Positions 17,923-26,391 are shown, numbered from the stretch's first letter. The stretch: DNA of 36,683 nt from Bacillota bacterium (GCA_023410645.1 JAEYPQ010000048.1:1-36683), one strand, 5' to 3'. The notes: generated by a model from the letters alone, not told the origin. Numbers and translations: made by a program.

Positions 17923-18417
17923 ATGGCATCTATGACTGCAGAACAATTTGATATTGAGTACTATGAGAAAAAGTTTGCTCCAAAGCGGAAAAAAGAAATG
18001 ACAAAAAAGGAGGAAAAAGAATATTTTTGTTTTATAGAACGGATAATAAAGGTATATGAGAAAAGGTGCAAAGAAATAGATGAATTAAACCTAAATAATT
18101 CTAAAAACAAAAAATATGATAAAAGTTTGTTAGATTTTTCATTTAAGGATGTTAATATTGTTGAAAAATCAATTAATACAAATCATTTTGATGGAAAAGC
18201 AAAATATGTAAATAAAAATGGAAAGAGGGTAAAAACATATAATTATTATAGTATTCTTTATGTTGCAAGATTACTTAGATTAGCAAGACAAAATGGTAAA
18301 AAAACTTTTAAAGAATTTGTAATGATTCCAGATGTTGTTTACGTAGTTAAAAAAATTAGAGAAAATGAATTCCATGATTTAGATAGATTTATGGGAAATT
18401 TAAAGAGAATAAAATAA
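17923..18417 (+). CDS. Hypothetical basic protein
   Basis: A 164-residue, lysine-rich soluble protein with no recognised domain. Residues 20-50 are a charged helical stretch (KRKKEMTKKEEKEYFCFIERIIKVYEKRCKEI). Residues 85-165 contain a short strand pair (GKAKYVNKNGKRVKTYNYY) and then helices. The high positive charge would allow nucleic-acid contact, but no motif shows it. RBS GGGAGG is strong. Its leader carries a terminator, so expression may be conditional. It has its own terminator at 18430-18462. Confidence 0.75.
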   Translation: MASMTAEQFDIEYYEKKFAPKRKKEMTKKEEKEYFCFIERIIKVYEKRCKEIDELNLNNSKNKKYDKSLLDFSFKDVNIVEKSINTNHFDGKAKYVNKNGKRVKTYNYYSILYVARLLRLARQNGKKTFKEFVMIPDVVYVVKKIRENEFHDLDRFMGNLKRIK

Positions 18418-18429
18418 AATTCGATTTTT

Positions 18430-18462
18430 GAAGTATATCATCTATTAGATATGCTTCTTTTT
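18430..18462 (+). terminator. Intrinsic terminator
   Basis: Stem GAAGTATATC (18430-18439) / GATATGCTTC (18448-18457) with one wobble pair, then five T residues. Confidence 0.9.
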
Positions 18463-18548
18463 ATACGCAAAATTTTCAAATAAAATTGTATTTAGTATTT
18501 TGAATATCAATATTAAACATGCAAATAATACTTTTAGAGGTGAAATAT

Positions 18549-18989
18549 ATGAGAGAAGAAATTGAACTTTTGGAATTTATATTTCAAAATGCAAAAATTG
18601 CCGCAGAAAGTATAGCAAGAATCAGAAAAGAGAGAAAAAAGGAAGATGATTTAGATATTTTGCTAAAAGAAAATCTGTTAAATTATAAAAAGATATCAAA
18701 TGCAGCCAAAACAATGATTGAAAGAAGAACAAAAAAAGTAAGGGATATAAGTCTTTTAACAAAACTTGCCACGTATATGAATGTTAAACTTAATGGGATA
18801 AATGAGGATAGTACTTCAAGTGTAGCCAAAATGTTAATACAAGCTAGTACAATGGGTAGAAATGAGATTATTGAAAAAATAAATGATTATAAAATAAGAA
18901 ATAAAAATGTTAGTAATATTGCAAATAGATTGTTGCTTTTTGAGGAACAAAATATTGAGAATCTAACTAATTTTTTAAAATATAATTAA
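18549..18989 (+). CDS. Hypothetical all-helical protein
   Basis: A 146-residue protein predicted by eye to be four or five helices with heptad-like spacing (for example EEIELLEFIFQNAKIAAESIARIRKERKKEDD at the start), without a signal peptide or membrane segment. It vaguely recalls ferritin-like four-helix bundles (DUF2383/DUF892 type), but I see no clear metal ligands, so I do not assign it. ATG 18549 follows AGAGGTG with six bases of spacing and is preferred to a start ten codons earlier that has no RBS. It is a single gene, 69 bases before the rhodanese. Confidence 0.75.
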   Translation: MREEIELLEFIFQNAKIAAESIARIRKERKKEDDLDILLKENLLNYKKISNAAKTMIERRTKKVRDISLLTKLATYMNVKLNGINEDSTSSVAKMLIQASTMGRNEIIEKINDYKIRNKNVSNIANRLLLFEEQNIENLTNFLKYN

Positions 18990-19058
18990 TAATAAAACTA
19001 AATCATATAATAAAAAATTAAGCATAATATATAATATAGTGAAAGAAGGGAATATATT

Positions 19059-19520
19059 ATGTTAGATGATTTTTTTAAAAAGCTAAAAAATAGTTTCTTG
19101 TTTAGCAATAACGGACCAACAAATAATATGAGAAGTAATTCTGTGAATAGAGGATTTGGAATGGGGTTTAGAAGTAGACAAAGGTCAATGCTCAATTACA
19201 AATTAGTATCATATGATCAAGCAAAAGAAATGATTGAAAATAATGAGATATTATTAATAGATGTAAGAAGTAAAGCGGAATATGATGTTATACATGTTAG
19301 AAATTCAATTAATATACCTGTTAATGATCTTGAAAACGAAATATTACTATATGATAAATTAAAAAATATCATGGTATATTGTACAACAGGAACAAGAAGT
19401 AAAAATGCAATTCAAATTTTGAATTCATTAGGATATAATAATATATACATATGGGAATATGCAGCTCTTTCTAATTTTCCATTTAAGGAGATGTTAGAAT
19501 ATAAGGAAAAAACTTTGTAA
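19059..19520 (+). CDS. Rhodanese-domain protein
   Basis: A 153-residue protein. Residues 48-145 are a single rhodanese domain: LLIDVRSKAEYDVIHVRNSINIPV (65-88) and the active-site loop VYCTTGTRSKNA (106-117), Cys108. Such domains carry persulfide sulfur. The first 45 residues are not part of the domain: an amphipathic aromatic/lysine helix (MLDDFFKKLKNSFLF) and a flexible Asn/Arg/Gly stretch. The N-terminus has no cleavable signal; the helix could attach the protein to membrane or a partner. RBS GAAGGGA. The next two genes also start with short aromatic helices. Confidence 0.9.
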   Translation: MLDDFFKKLKNSFLFSNNGPTNNMRSNSVNRGFGMGFRSRQRSMLNYKLVSYDQAKEMIENNEILLIDVRSKAEYDVIHVRNSINIPVNDLENEILLYDKLKNIMVYCTTGTRSKNAIQILNSLGYNNIYIWEYAALSNFPFKEMLEYKEKTL

Positions 19521-19553
19521 TCAAAATGAAATATAAATGAAATTAAAATGTAG

Positions 19554-19582
19554 TTGATTTTGATGAATAAATTAGTTATAAT
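19554..19582 (+). promoter_or_regulatory. Sigma-A promoter of the 84-residue FWxNEW gene
   Basis: TTGATT (19554-19559), 17-base spacer, TATAAT (19577-19582). Confidence 0.72.
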
Positions 19583-19607
19583 ATGAAAGTAAATAAGTAA
19601 TTTATTA

Positions 19608-19624
19608 TAAACAAAAGAGGTGTA
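19608..19624 (+). repeat. Leader repeat, copy 1
   Basis: TAAACAAAAGAGGTGTA, which includes the ribosome binding site, is identical to 20101-20117 before the next gene. The coding starts that follow are also similar (TTTTGGAAAAATGAATGGA). Confidence 0.9.
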
Positions 19625-19628
19625 TATT

Positions 19629-19883
19629 ATGTTAGATTTTTGGAAAAATGAATGGAGTCTTTTTAAAGTTGATGTTGGTAATGTTAAGAATTTCTTGACA
19701 CAACCAGTCGAAATTACTCTATGGGGAAAAAGTGATTTAATGCTTAAACCTTCTGTTCAAGAAATACAAGAAAAAGGTGATGTTATTGAGGCATCTGGAT
19801 TTTGGTCAAATGAGTGGAAGCTATTTTTAAAAGATTTAAATGATGCAAAAGATTTTTTTGTTCAACCAATAAGCTTTAAATAG
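19629..19883 (+). CDS. Small protein with two FWxNEWxLF repeats
   Basis: An 84-residue protein made of two similar units: residues 3-28 (FWKNEWSLFKVDVGNVKNFLTQPVE) and 58-81 (FWSNEWKLFLKDLNDAKDFFVQPIS, split by a few changes), joined by a linker of about 30 residues. Each unit reads as an aromatic amphipathic helix ending in F(L/V)xQP. The same motif opens the next gene's product. There is no signal peptide and no known domain. ATG 19629 follows AGAGGTG; a GTG three codons upstream overlaps that site. It has its own promoter and terminator. I do not know the function; the motif could be a membrane- or protein-docking element. Confidence 0.8.
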   Translation: MLDFWKNEWSLFKVDVGNVKNFLTQPVEITLWGKSDLMLKPSVQEIQEKGDVIEASGFWSNEWKLFLKDLNDAKDFFVQPISFK

Positions 19884-19884
19884 A

Positions 19885-19906
19885 AGAACCACGTAAGTGG
19901 TTTTTT
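19885..19906 (+). terminator. Intrinsic terminator
   Basis: Stem AACCAC (19887-19892) / GTGGTT (19897-19902), loop GTAA, then T residues to 19906. Confidence 0.88.
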
Positions 19907-20040
19907 ATTTATTATAAAATAATAGAATTGTAGTATTTATAGTAAACTTATTACTAGACAAAGTCGTATATTCTAATATATTGTTGAAATATAGTGCACT
20001 GCTGTAATAAAAATGTAACATAAATAATACAATACTGTTA

Positions 20041-20069
20041 TTGCTTTTTTTTGACAATTTTTGTATAAT
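20041..20069 (+). promoter_or_regulatory. Sigma-A promoter of the 288-residue FWxNEW gene
   Basis: TTGCTT (20041-20046), 17-base spacer, TATAAT (20064-20069). A TTGACA at 20051 is only seven bases from the -10 and is not used in this reading. A small hairpin CGATAA-CAGA-TTATCG (20085-20100) lies in the leader. Confidence 0.62.
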
Positions 20070-20100
20070 GAATCATAAGAATAGCGATAACAGATTATCG

Positions 20101-20117
20101 TAAACAAAAGAGGTGTA
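20101..20117 (+). repeat. Leader repeat, copy 2
   Basis: Identical to 19608-19624; includes the ribosome binding site of the following gene. Confidence 0.9.
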
Positions 20118-20120
20118 ATT

Positions 20121-20987
20121 ATGATTGAATTTTGGAAAAATGAATGGAAATTATTTTTAGAAGATTTAGGTTCTTTTAAAAATTTGTTTTCAAAAATTTT
20201 CGGGCCAAAAGATGAATATTTAATGCTAGAATCAGCTGCAGTTGAAGGAAATAAAGAACAAGCAGTAGAAAGTGAAACTGAAACTGAGCTTTCATCTTCA
20301 TACACTCCAGATGGTGTTGACCATAAGGTTATAGCATATTTTGGTGAAAATGTCGATGAATTAAGACAAAATATTAGTGGTGATAAAACACAACATGAAG
20401 TATTAAGGGAATATGCACAATTCTTCAAACCATATACTGAAGCACAAGAAATGTGTAATAGTGCATTTAGAAAGTATTATGATAGACATGCTTTAAAAAT
20501 TGCTACATCTGAATTACCAATTGAACAAGCAAGAATAATTCAAAATAATGTAGATTTATTTATCAAAGGTCAAGAGGTATTTGGAGATAATGGTCAGTTT
20601 ATTGATTCACGTGTAGATACAATTTTTGAAAAAATCGGTGTTAATGACATTAACAAAATGGTTGGAATTTTACACGATTCAAATGACTCGAGTGTAAACA
20701 TGCAAGGTGAGAGATTATTTGCTGAAATAGTTAGTTATATGGTTGATAATGGAATAAAACTTGGAAAAACTAATTCTATTATTGAACCTTCAAAATTAGT
20801 ACTTGAAGAAAAGTTAAATGAAGTACATGCAAATCTTAGAAACCATGAAGATTGGAATGACGAATATCAAGCATTGCTTTCACAGGAGAGAAAATATTTA
20901 TATGCATTAAATAGAATAGAGCAATATGAGACAGAGCAAAGAATAAACGAATTTGAACAAAAAATAAATAATATAGAGGCGATATAA
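20121..20987 (+). CDS. Hypothetical helical protein with N-terminal FWxNEWxLF motif
   Basis: A 288-residue protein. Residues 1-27 (MIEFWKNEWKLFLEDLG..., then FKNLFSKIFG) carry the motif found twice in the preceding gene's product. Residues 30-65 are an acidic, Glu/Ser-rich linker. Residues 67-288 are almost entirely helical with no domain I recognise; the last 60 residues (EYQALLSQERKYLYALNRIEQYETEQRINEFEQKINNI) look like a coiled coil. There is no signal peptide or membrane span. The two adjacent genes share leader, RBS and start, so they arose by duplication of the motif-bearing start; the helical body is unique to this one. RBS AGAGGTG. Confidence 0.8.
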   Translation: MIEFWKNEWKLFLEDLGSFKNLFSKIFGPKDEYLMLESAAVEGNKEQAVESETETELSSSYTPDGVDHKVIAYFGENVDELRQNISGDKTQHEVLREYAQFFKPYTEAQEMCNSAFRKYYDRHALKIATSELPIEQARIIQNNVDLFIKGQEVFGDNGQFIDSRVDTIFEKIGVNDINKMVGILHDSNDSSVNMQGERLFAEIVSYMVDNGIKLGKTNSIIEPSKLVLEEKLNEVHANLRNHEDWNDEYQALLSQERKYLYALNRIEQYETEQRINEFEQKINNIEAI

Positions 20988-20996
20988 AAGGTTGAT

Positions 20997-21037
20997 AGAA
21001 ATAGGTTTGCTGTGATGGCATACTTATTTCTTTTTTT
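20997..21037 (+). terminator. Intrinsic terminator
   Basis: Stem of about 14 bp, 20997-21011 against 21017-21031, with one T-T mismatch and two wobbles, followed by seven T residues. Confidence 0.88.
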
Positions 21038-21039
21038 AC

Positions 21040-21068
21040 TTGAAAAAGGAAATTTAATATGATATAAT
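21040..21068 (+). promoter_or_regulatory. Sigma-A promoter of the dnaG-rpoD transcription unit
   Basis: TTGAAA (21040-21045), 17-base spacer, TATAAT (21063-21068), directly after the previous terminator. Gaps of 20-29 bases link the four genes downstream. Confidence 0.78.
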
Positions 21069-21129
21069 TACTAAGTATTTATATTTTTATTAATACAGTC
21101 AATATTAAAATATAAAAGGAGAGAGTTTT

Positions 21130-21867
21130 ATGAAATGTATTTTATTATGTGCAGGATATGCAACAAGATTATTCCCATTAACAGAAAATTTTCCAAAAGC
21201 TTTACTAAAAGTAGGTGGTAGAGCAATTATTGATTATACACTAGATAAAGTAAACGAAATTGATCAGATAGATCATATATATTTAATTACTAATGCAAAG
21301 TATACACCACATTTCGAAGAGTGGGCAAGCTCAAAAAATAATGTAAAACCAATTACTGTAATAAATGATGGAACAACTAGTAATGATGATAGACTAGGCG
21401 CTATTGGTGATATTGAACATACAATAAATGTTTGCAAAATTGATGACGATATATTAGTTTTAGCAACAGATAATTTGTTTGAATTTAAATTAAAAGATTT
21501 TTATGAATTCTATCAAACTAAGAATTCACCTTGTGTATGTGTAAAAAGAGAAAGAGACATTAATTTATTAAAAAGAGTTGGTGTTGCTGAATTAGATGAA
21601 GAAAGAAAAATAATTGGATTTGTTGAAAAACCAAGCGAACCAAAAAGTGATTTCGCAGTTTATGCTGAATATATTTATCCAAAGTCAACTCTACCAGTTA
21701 TAAAGCAATATTTAGATGAAGGAAATTCAAGTGATGCACCTGGAAATTTAGTTGCTTATTTATATGGTAAAATGCCAACATATGCATATGAGTTCAAAGG
21801 TGATTGTTTTGATGTTGGAACACATGAGGCTTTGGCTTATGTTAATGAATTATATAGTAAAAAATAA
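21130..21867 (+). CDS. Sugar-phosphate nucleotidyltransferase
   Basis: A 245-residue NTP_transferase-family protein. The nucleotide-binding signature is LLCAGYATRLFPLTENFPKALLKVGG (5-30), a variant of G-x-G-T-R-x-x-P-x-T with Ala in place of one Gly. The metal Asp is in VLATDNLFEF (around 110-119), and VGVAELDEERKIIGFVEKP (around 149-167) and GDCFDVGTHE (around 227-236) follow. It activates a sugar-1-phosphate with an NTP; the sugar is unknown, with glucose-1-phosphate thymidylyl- and MurNAc-phosphate uridylyltransferases as nearest kinds. It lacks a C-terminal beta-helix domain. RBS AAGGAGAG. It leads the operon that ends with rpoD. Confidence 0.88.
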   Translation: MKCILLCAGYATRLFPLTENFPKALLKVGGRAIIDYTLDKVNEIDQIDHIYLITNAKYTPHFEEWASSKNNVKPITVINDGTTSNDDRLGAIGDIEHTINVCKIDDDILVLATDNLFEFKLKDFYEFYQTKNSPCVCVKRERDINLLKRVGVAELDEERKIIGFVEKPSEPKSDFAVYAEYIYPKSTLPVIKQYLDEGNSSDAPGNLVAYLYGKMPTYAYEFKGDCFDVGTHEALAYVNELYSKK

Positions 21868-21892
21868 ATTAAAATAAAGTGGGTAAAAAAAT

Positions 21893-23134
21893 ATGAATAT
21901 AAGTAAAATTTCACGTAGCATAGTTGTAGCAATATTTGTAGCATTAATTATTTTTTTAGGCTCTTTAGATATAACATTGATAGTTAAAGGTGTAGGAGAT
22001 ACAAGTGGTGTATCTTCTAACCTTATTAAATTTATTTATGCAGTTGTAATTATAATGTTAGTATCAATATACGTATATTTAAAAGATAGATTATATCAAA
22101 TGAAAGTTAAAAGAAGCATTTCTCTTATATATAGGTATATTTATATTACGTTGGTAGTTGTATTTGTAAATTTAATGTCTATATATAAAATGATAAATGA
22201 ACTTTCTATATTTGAATTGTTACTATATGTAATATCTACATATATAATTAGTATTATAATTAAAAGAATAATATTTAATGTTTCAAGGAGTGATATATTA
22301 TCAATCTTAGGAATGTTCATGTTTGCAGCACTTCCTAATGCAATTAGTGATATGCGTAACTTATCTATATCTATTATATTTTCTTTAGTTTTTTTCGCAG
22401 CATTACTTTTAATTCAAATTATAATCGATGAATTAAAACAAAAAGGAATAAAAACAAAAAAATATATATTAGAATCTTTACTTTTGGGGATATCTATTGG
22501 ATTTAGTTTAATATTTGGATTTAATATTATAATTTGGTGTGTTATAGCAATAGCTATGATATTTATAACAATTGATTTAGATAATACACATATTAGTTTT
22601 CCAAAAAAGATTATGAAATCAATAACAGGTGAACAAAGAGAAAAATTATATAAATTTGAAAGGATAAATATAAATAAACTATATGTTGTAATTGTTTTAT
22701 GTGCAATTACATCATGTATAACATATCAAATATTATTTTCAGGTATAAATAATATTACTAAATTTAATATTACAAGTGATATTACTCAAAATGTAAATAA
22801 TTCTAAAACAACTAGTTTTGAGCTAACATCAAATAAAATTTATGACTATTCAAATTCATTATTATCATTTTCAAAAGATTATTACCTAGTATTATTTATA
22901 TATATTTTAGCATTAGAAATTCTTTCATTTGTCTTAAATAGAAGATATGATACAAAGTCAACAGTTATGAAATTATTGTTTATTACTTTACTTGCTACAG
23001 TTTTTGCATTTGATTTAAGTATTTATTATTATCAACCATTAATTACTGTTTTACTTATAATAATTGCAATAGTTAATACTTCAAATATATATTTAAATAG
23101 AGAAGAGCGAATAAAGATGTTAGTTTCAAAGTAA
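21893..23134 (+). CDS. Polytopic membrane protein, unrecognised
   Basis: A 413-residue protein with about ten hydrophobic segments (roughly 9-33, 43-63, 78-98, 104-127, 133-150, 155-178, 192-225 as two, 262-282, 328-348, 360-400 as two). An outside-facing Thr/Asn-rich loop lies at about 284-325. I see no transporter or transferase signature; the Arg/Lys content of the short loops suggests an ordinary inner-membrane topology. It starts 25 bases after the nucleotidyltransferase (weak RBS AAGTGGG) and precedes dnaG by 29 bases, so it is co-transcribed with them. A role in surface polysaccharide handling is possible by context only. Confidence 0.78.
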   Translation: MNISKISRSIVVAIFVALIIFLGSLDITLIVKGVGDTSGVSSNLIKFIYAVVIIMLVSIYVYLKDRLYQMKVKRSISLIYRYIYITLVVVFVNLMSIYKMINELSIFELLLYVISTYIISIIIKRIIFNVSRSDILSILGMFMFAALPNAISDMRNLSISIIFSLVFFAALLLIQIIIDELKQKGIKTKKYILESLLLGISIGFSLIFGFNIIIWCVIAIAMIFITIDLDNTHISFPKKIMKSITGEQREKLYKFERININKLYVVIVLCAITSCITYQILFSGINNITKFNITSDITQNVNNSKTTSFELTSNKIYDYSNSLLSFSKDYYLVLFIYILALEILSFVLNRRYDTKSTVMKLLFITLLATVFAFDLSIYYYQPLITVLLIIIAIVNTSNIYLNREERIKMLVSK

Positions 23135-23163
23135 TTATTAAATTAAAAGGAAGGGTGGAAATA

Positions 23164-24966
23164 GTGGCATATTATTCAGAAGATTTAATTGAAGAAGTAA
23201 TATCACAAAATGATATTGTAGATGTTATATCTGAATATGTTACATTAAAGAAAAGTGGCAGAAACTTTATGGGTTTATGTCCTTTTCATAGAGAAAAGAC
23301 GCCTTCTTTTTGCGTATCAATGGACAAACAGATATATAAATGCTTTGGATGTTCAGAAGGTGGAAATGTAATTTCTTTTGTTATGAAACTTGAAAATTTA
23401 GAATTTTGGGAAACAGTAGAATATTTGGCTGAACGTGCACATATTGATCTTTCAAAGTATGAGGTAAAGTCTTTCAAAAATCAAACTCAAAAGCAAGAGA
23501 CAAGCAGAGATTTAAAGGAAACTTTATTTAAATTAAATAGAGATGTTGGCCTATATTATCATAATAACTTGATAGAGCTGTTAAATGAAAAAGAAAATAA
23601 AGTAAAAGAATATATAATAAAAAGAAAACTTGATATTAAAACAATAAAAAGATTTGGAATTGGATTTGCTACTGGGAAAGTTCCACTTTATGATTATTTA
23701 ACTTCACTTGGATATTCAAAAGATGAAATTTTTGCTAGTGGTATAATATTACAAAATGAAAAAGGAAGAATTTATGACAGATTTTTTTCAAGGCTAATGT
23801 TTCCAATCTTTGATGCAAGAGATAGAATAATAGCTTTTGGTGGACGAGTACTGGATAATTCTTTACCAAAGTATGTGAATTCACCAGAAAATGATATATA
23901 TTCTAAAGGTAAAAATTTATATGCTTTAAACTTGGCAAAAAAAGAAAAGCTAGAAAATATAATAATTGTTGAAGGATATATGGATGCTATTGCACTTCAT
24001 AAAAGTGAAATAAATAATGTAGTTGCATCTCTTGGAACTGCACTTACAGATAATCAGGCAAGGCTTCTAAAAAAGTATACTGATACAGTTATAATAGGTT
24101 ATGACCAAGATGGAGCAGGACAAGATGCAACGCTAAGGGGACTTGATATTCTTGTTTCGAAAAATATAAATGTTAAGGTTTTAGTTTTAGACAAGCCTGA
24201 TGCAAAAGATCCTGATGAATATATAAATAAGTATGGAGTTGAAAGATATAACAATTGTATAAAAAACAGTATTTCACTTATTGAATTTAAAATATCAAGA
24301 CTTGAGAAAAATTTAGATTTAAATAATATTGATTCAAAAATAAAATTTTTAACTCAGATTTCTGAGATATTAGCAACTATTCCAAACGATATTGAACGAG
24401 AACTATATATTAGTAAAATAGCTTCAAAGTATGATATAAGTGAAGGTCCAATTTTAAAAGAAGTAGAAAAGAGATTGGGTAAAAAAGCAAGTCAAGAGGT
24501 ACAAGTTGATATGCAAAGCTTAAGTAGAAAAATGCAACTTGTAACTAATATTAGAAAAAGACAAGAACAATTTGTAATATCACTAATTTTAAGTAAAGAT
24601 AAACAAATACAAAATGAAATTTTTGAAAAAATATCAATAGAAGATATAGAAAATGAAGATGTAAAAATGGTCTATAAATTTATATTAAATTTAAAAGAGG
24701 AATATGATTTAAGTAAAATTGATATTTTATCAAAAGTTAAAGATGAAAGTATAATGAAAGAACTTACTGAAATAATGTATATTGATATTGGACAAGATAG
24801 AAAAAAATTACTATCTGAAGTATTAAAAAATAAAAAGAAGGAAAAGATATTATCAAGGCGCGAAGAAATTTTAAAGAGAATTGGAGAAAATATATCTCAG
24901 GATGAACAAGAAATATTAAAAATAGAATTAAATCAATTAGTATTAGAACTTTCAAAGTTAAAATAG
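23164..24966 (+). CDS. dnaG: DNA primase
   Basis: A 600-residue bacterial primase, normal length. The zinc-binding domain is LCPFHREKTPSF...YKCFGCSEGGN (38-68; Cys39, His42, Cys60, Cys63). The catalytic core has the TOPRIM motifs NIIIVEGYMDAIALH (around 263-277) and IGYDQDGAGQDAT (around 312-324), and DPDEYINKYG follows. The C-terminal helical helicase-binding region is Lys/Glu-rich. I start at GTG 23164, giving MAYYSEDLIEEVISQNDIVDVISEYV as in other primases, with GGGTGG upstream; a GTG three codons earlier overlaps the RBS. The rpoD gene follows after 20 bases: the macromolecular-synthesis operon core, without rpsU. Confidence 0.97.
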   Translation: MAYYSEDLIEEVISQNDIVDVISEYVTLKKSGRNFMGLCPFHREKTPSFCVSMDKQIYKCFGCSEGGNVISFVMKLENLEFWETVEYLAERAHIDLSKYEVKSFKNQTQKQETSRDLKETLFKLNRDVGLYYHNNLIELLNEKENKVKEYIIKRKLDIKTIKRFGIGFATGKVPLYDYLTSLGYSKDEIFASGIILQNEKGRIYDRFFSRLMFPIFDARDRIIAFGGRVLDNSLPKYVNSPENDIYSKGKNLYALNLAKKEKLENIIIVEGYMDAIALHKSEINNVVASLGTALTDNQARLLKKYTDTVIIGYDQDGAGQDATLRGLDILVSKNINVKVLVLDKPDAKDPDEYINKYGVERYNNCIKNSISLIEFKISRLEKNLDLNNIDSKIKFLTQISEILATIPNDIERELYISKIASKYDISEGPILKEVEKRLGKKASQEVQVDMQSLSRKMQLVTNIRKRQEQFVISLILSKDKQIQNEIFEKISIEDIENEDVKMVYKFILNLKEEYDLSKIDILSKVKDESIMKELTEIMYIDIGQDRKKLLSEVLKNKKKEKILSRREEILKRIGENISQDEQEILKIELNQLVLELSKLK

Positions 24967-24986
24967 ATTTAAAGGAGAAGTTTTAG

Positions 24987-26270
24987 ATGAAAAAAGAAGA
25001 TATAAAATCAAAGGACGAAAGTAAAGAAAAAGTTGAAGGATTAACAAAAGCAAAACAAAAAGTGCTTGATGATTTTTTAACAAAAGTTAATAAGGATAAA
25101 AAAGTAATATATAAAGAGCTTATTAGTTTTTTTGAAAAAAATAATTTTACAAAAGATGAAGTATCAAAAATATATGAAGATATTTCCAATTCTGATGTTG
25201 AAATTGTATTAGATAATGAAAAAGAAGATGCTGATATAAGCAAGGATGTTAGTCCTGATATTCAAGATGATGATCCTTCATATATAGAATCAGATGATCA
25301 AGATGATAAAGGCTCTGTTAACTCTTCAATAGTAGAATTAGATATTGAACCTAATTTAGAAGATATAACTGAAATTGAGAAGTCTATATTACTTGAAGAT
25401 GATGTTAAAGACATGTCTTTTGTTGATAATTTAAATGTAGATGATCCAGTAAAAATGTTCTTAAAAGAAATAGGTAAAATTAAATTGCTTACTTATGAAG
25501 AAGAAAACGAACTTTCTGAAAGAATGTTAAAAGGCGATGAAGAAGCTAAAAAACAATTAATTGAATCTAATTTAAGACTTGTTGTAAGCATAGCTAAGAA
25601 ATATATTGGAAGAGGTATGCATTTCTTAGATTTAATACAAGAAGGTAACCTTGGTCTTATAAAAGCAGTTGACAAATTTGATCAATCAAAAGGATATAAA
25701 TTTAGCACTTATGCAACATGGTGGATAAGACAGGCAATAACAAGAGCTATTGCAGATCAGGCAAGAACTATAAGAATACCAGTTCATATGGTAGAAACAA
25801 TAAATAAATTAATTCGTACATCTAGACATTTACTTCAAGTAAATGGTAGAGAACCTACTCCAGAAGAAATTGCAGCAGAGTTAGAAATGCCAGTTGAAAA
25901 GGTAAGAGAAGTATTAAAAGTTGCACAAGAGCCTATATCTCTTGAAACACCAGTAGGTGAAGAAGATGAAAGTAATCTTGGAAACTTTATACCAGATGAT
26001 GATGCACCATCTCCATCTGAACAAGCAGCAGATGTACTTTTAAGAGAACATATTGAAGATGTAATGTCAACACTTACACCAAGGGAAGCAAAGGTCTTAA
26101 AATTAAGATTTGGACTTCAAGATGGAAGAATGAGAACACTTGAAGAGGTTGGCAAGGAATTCATGGTAACTCGTGAACGTATCAGACAAATTGAAGCAAA
26201 AGCTTTAAGGAAATTAAGACATCCAAGCAGAAGCAAAAGACTTAAAGATTTTATGAATACAGAAACATAA
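24987..26270 (+). CDS. rpoD: Housekeeping RNA polymerase sigma factor (sigma-A)
   Basis: A 427-residue primary sigma factor. Residues 1-150 form a highly charged region 1.1, acidic especially at 80-150. Region 1.2 starts at DPVKMFLKEIG (153-163). Region 2 includes NLRLVVSIAKKYIGRGMHFLDLIQEGNLGLIKAVDKFDQ (195-233) and the -10-reading helix YKFSTYATWWIRQAITRAIADQ (237-258). Region 3 follows. Region 4 includes LTPREAKVLKLRFGLQDG and the -35-reading helix-turn-helix LEEVGKEFMVTRERIRQIEAKALRKLRHPSR near the end. It is preceded by AAAGGAG and followed by a strong terminator. Confidence 0.98.
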   Translation: MKKEDIKSKDESKEKVEGLTKAKQKVLDDFLTKVNKDKKVIYKELISFFEKNNFTKDEVSKIYEDISNSDVEIVLDNEKEDADISKDVSPDIQDDDPSYIESDDQDDKGSVNSSIVELDIEPNLEDITEIEKSILLEDDVKDMSFVDNLNVDDPVKMFLKEIGKIKLLTYEEENELSERMLKGDEEAKKQLIESNLRLVVSIAKKYIGRGMHFLDLIQEGNLGLIKAVDKFDQSKGYKFSTYATWWIRQAITRAIADQARTIRIPVHMVETINKLIRTSRHLLQVNGREPTPEEIAAELEMPVEKVREVLKVAQEPISLETPVGEEDESNLGNFIPDDDAPSPSEQAADVLLREHIEDVMSTLTPREAKVLKLRFGLQDGRMRTLEEVGKEFMVTRERIRQIEAKALRKLRHPSRSKRLKDFMNTET

Positions 26271-26278
26271 TTAGTTAA

Positions 26279-26321
26279 CAAAGAGATGCTTAAAGGAATT
26301 TAAAAAGCATCTCTTTGCTTT
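26279..26321 (+). terminator. Terminator of the dnaG-rpoD operon
   Basis: Thirteen-bp stem CAAAGAGATGCTT (26279-26291) / AAGCATCTCTTTG (26305-26317), then CTTT. Confidence 0.87.
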
Positions 26322-26362
26322 AGATTGTAACATATAAAATAGGAGAAATTTTGAATAATGTA

Positions 26363-26391
26363 TTGTAAATACAATTTAATTATAATATAAT
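26363..26391 (+). promoter_or_regulatory. Sigma-A promoter of the trmFO unit
   Basis: TTGTAA (26363-26368), 17-base spacer, TATAAT (26386-26391), about 95 bases before trmFO. The rest of the 26322-26486 gap is plain A+T-rich sequence. Confidence 0.65.

Noticed and set aside
20047..20069. TTGACA next to TATAAT as a promoter
   Set aside because: Only seven bases separate the two elements; TTGCTT at 17 bases was used instead.
19973..20428. A 151-codon minus-strand frame across the promoter of the 288-residue gene
   Set aside because: It covers the start of a plus-strand gene with a clear RBS and motif, and its translation has no recognisable features.
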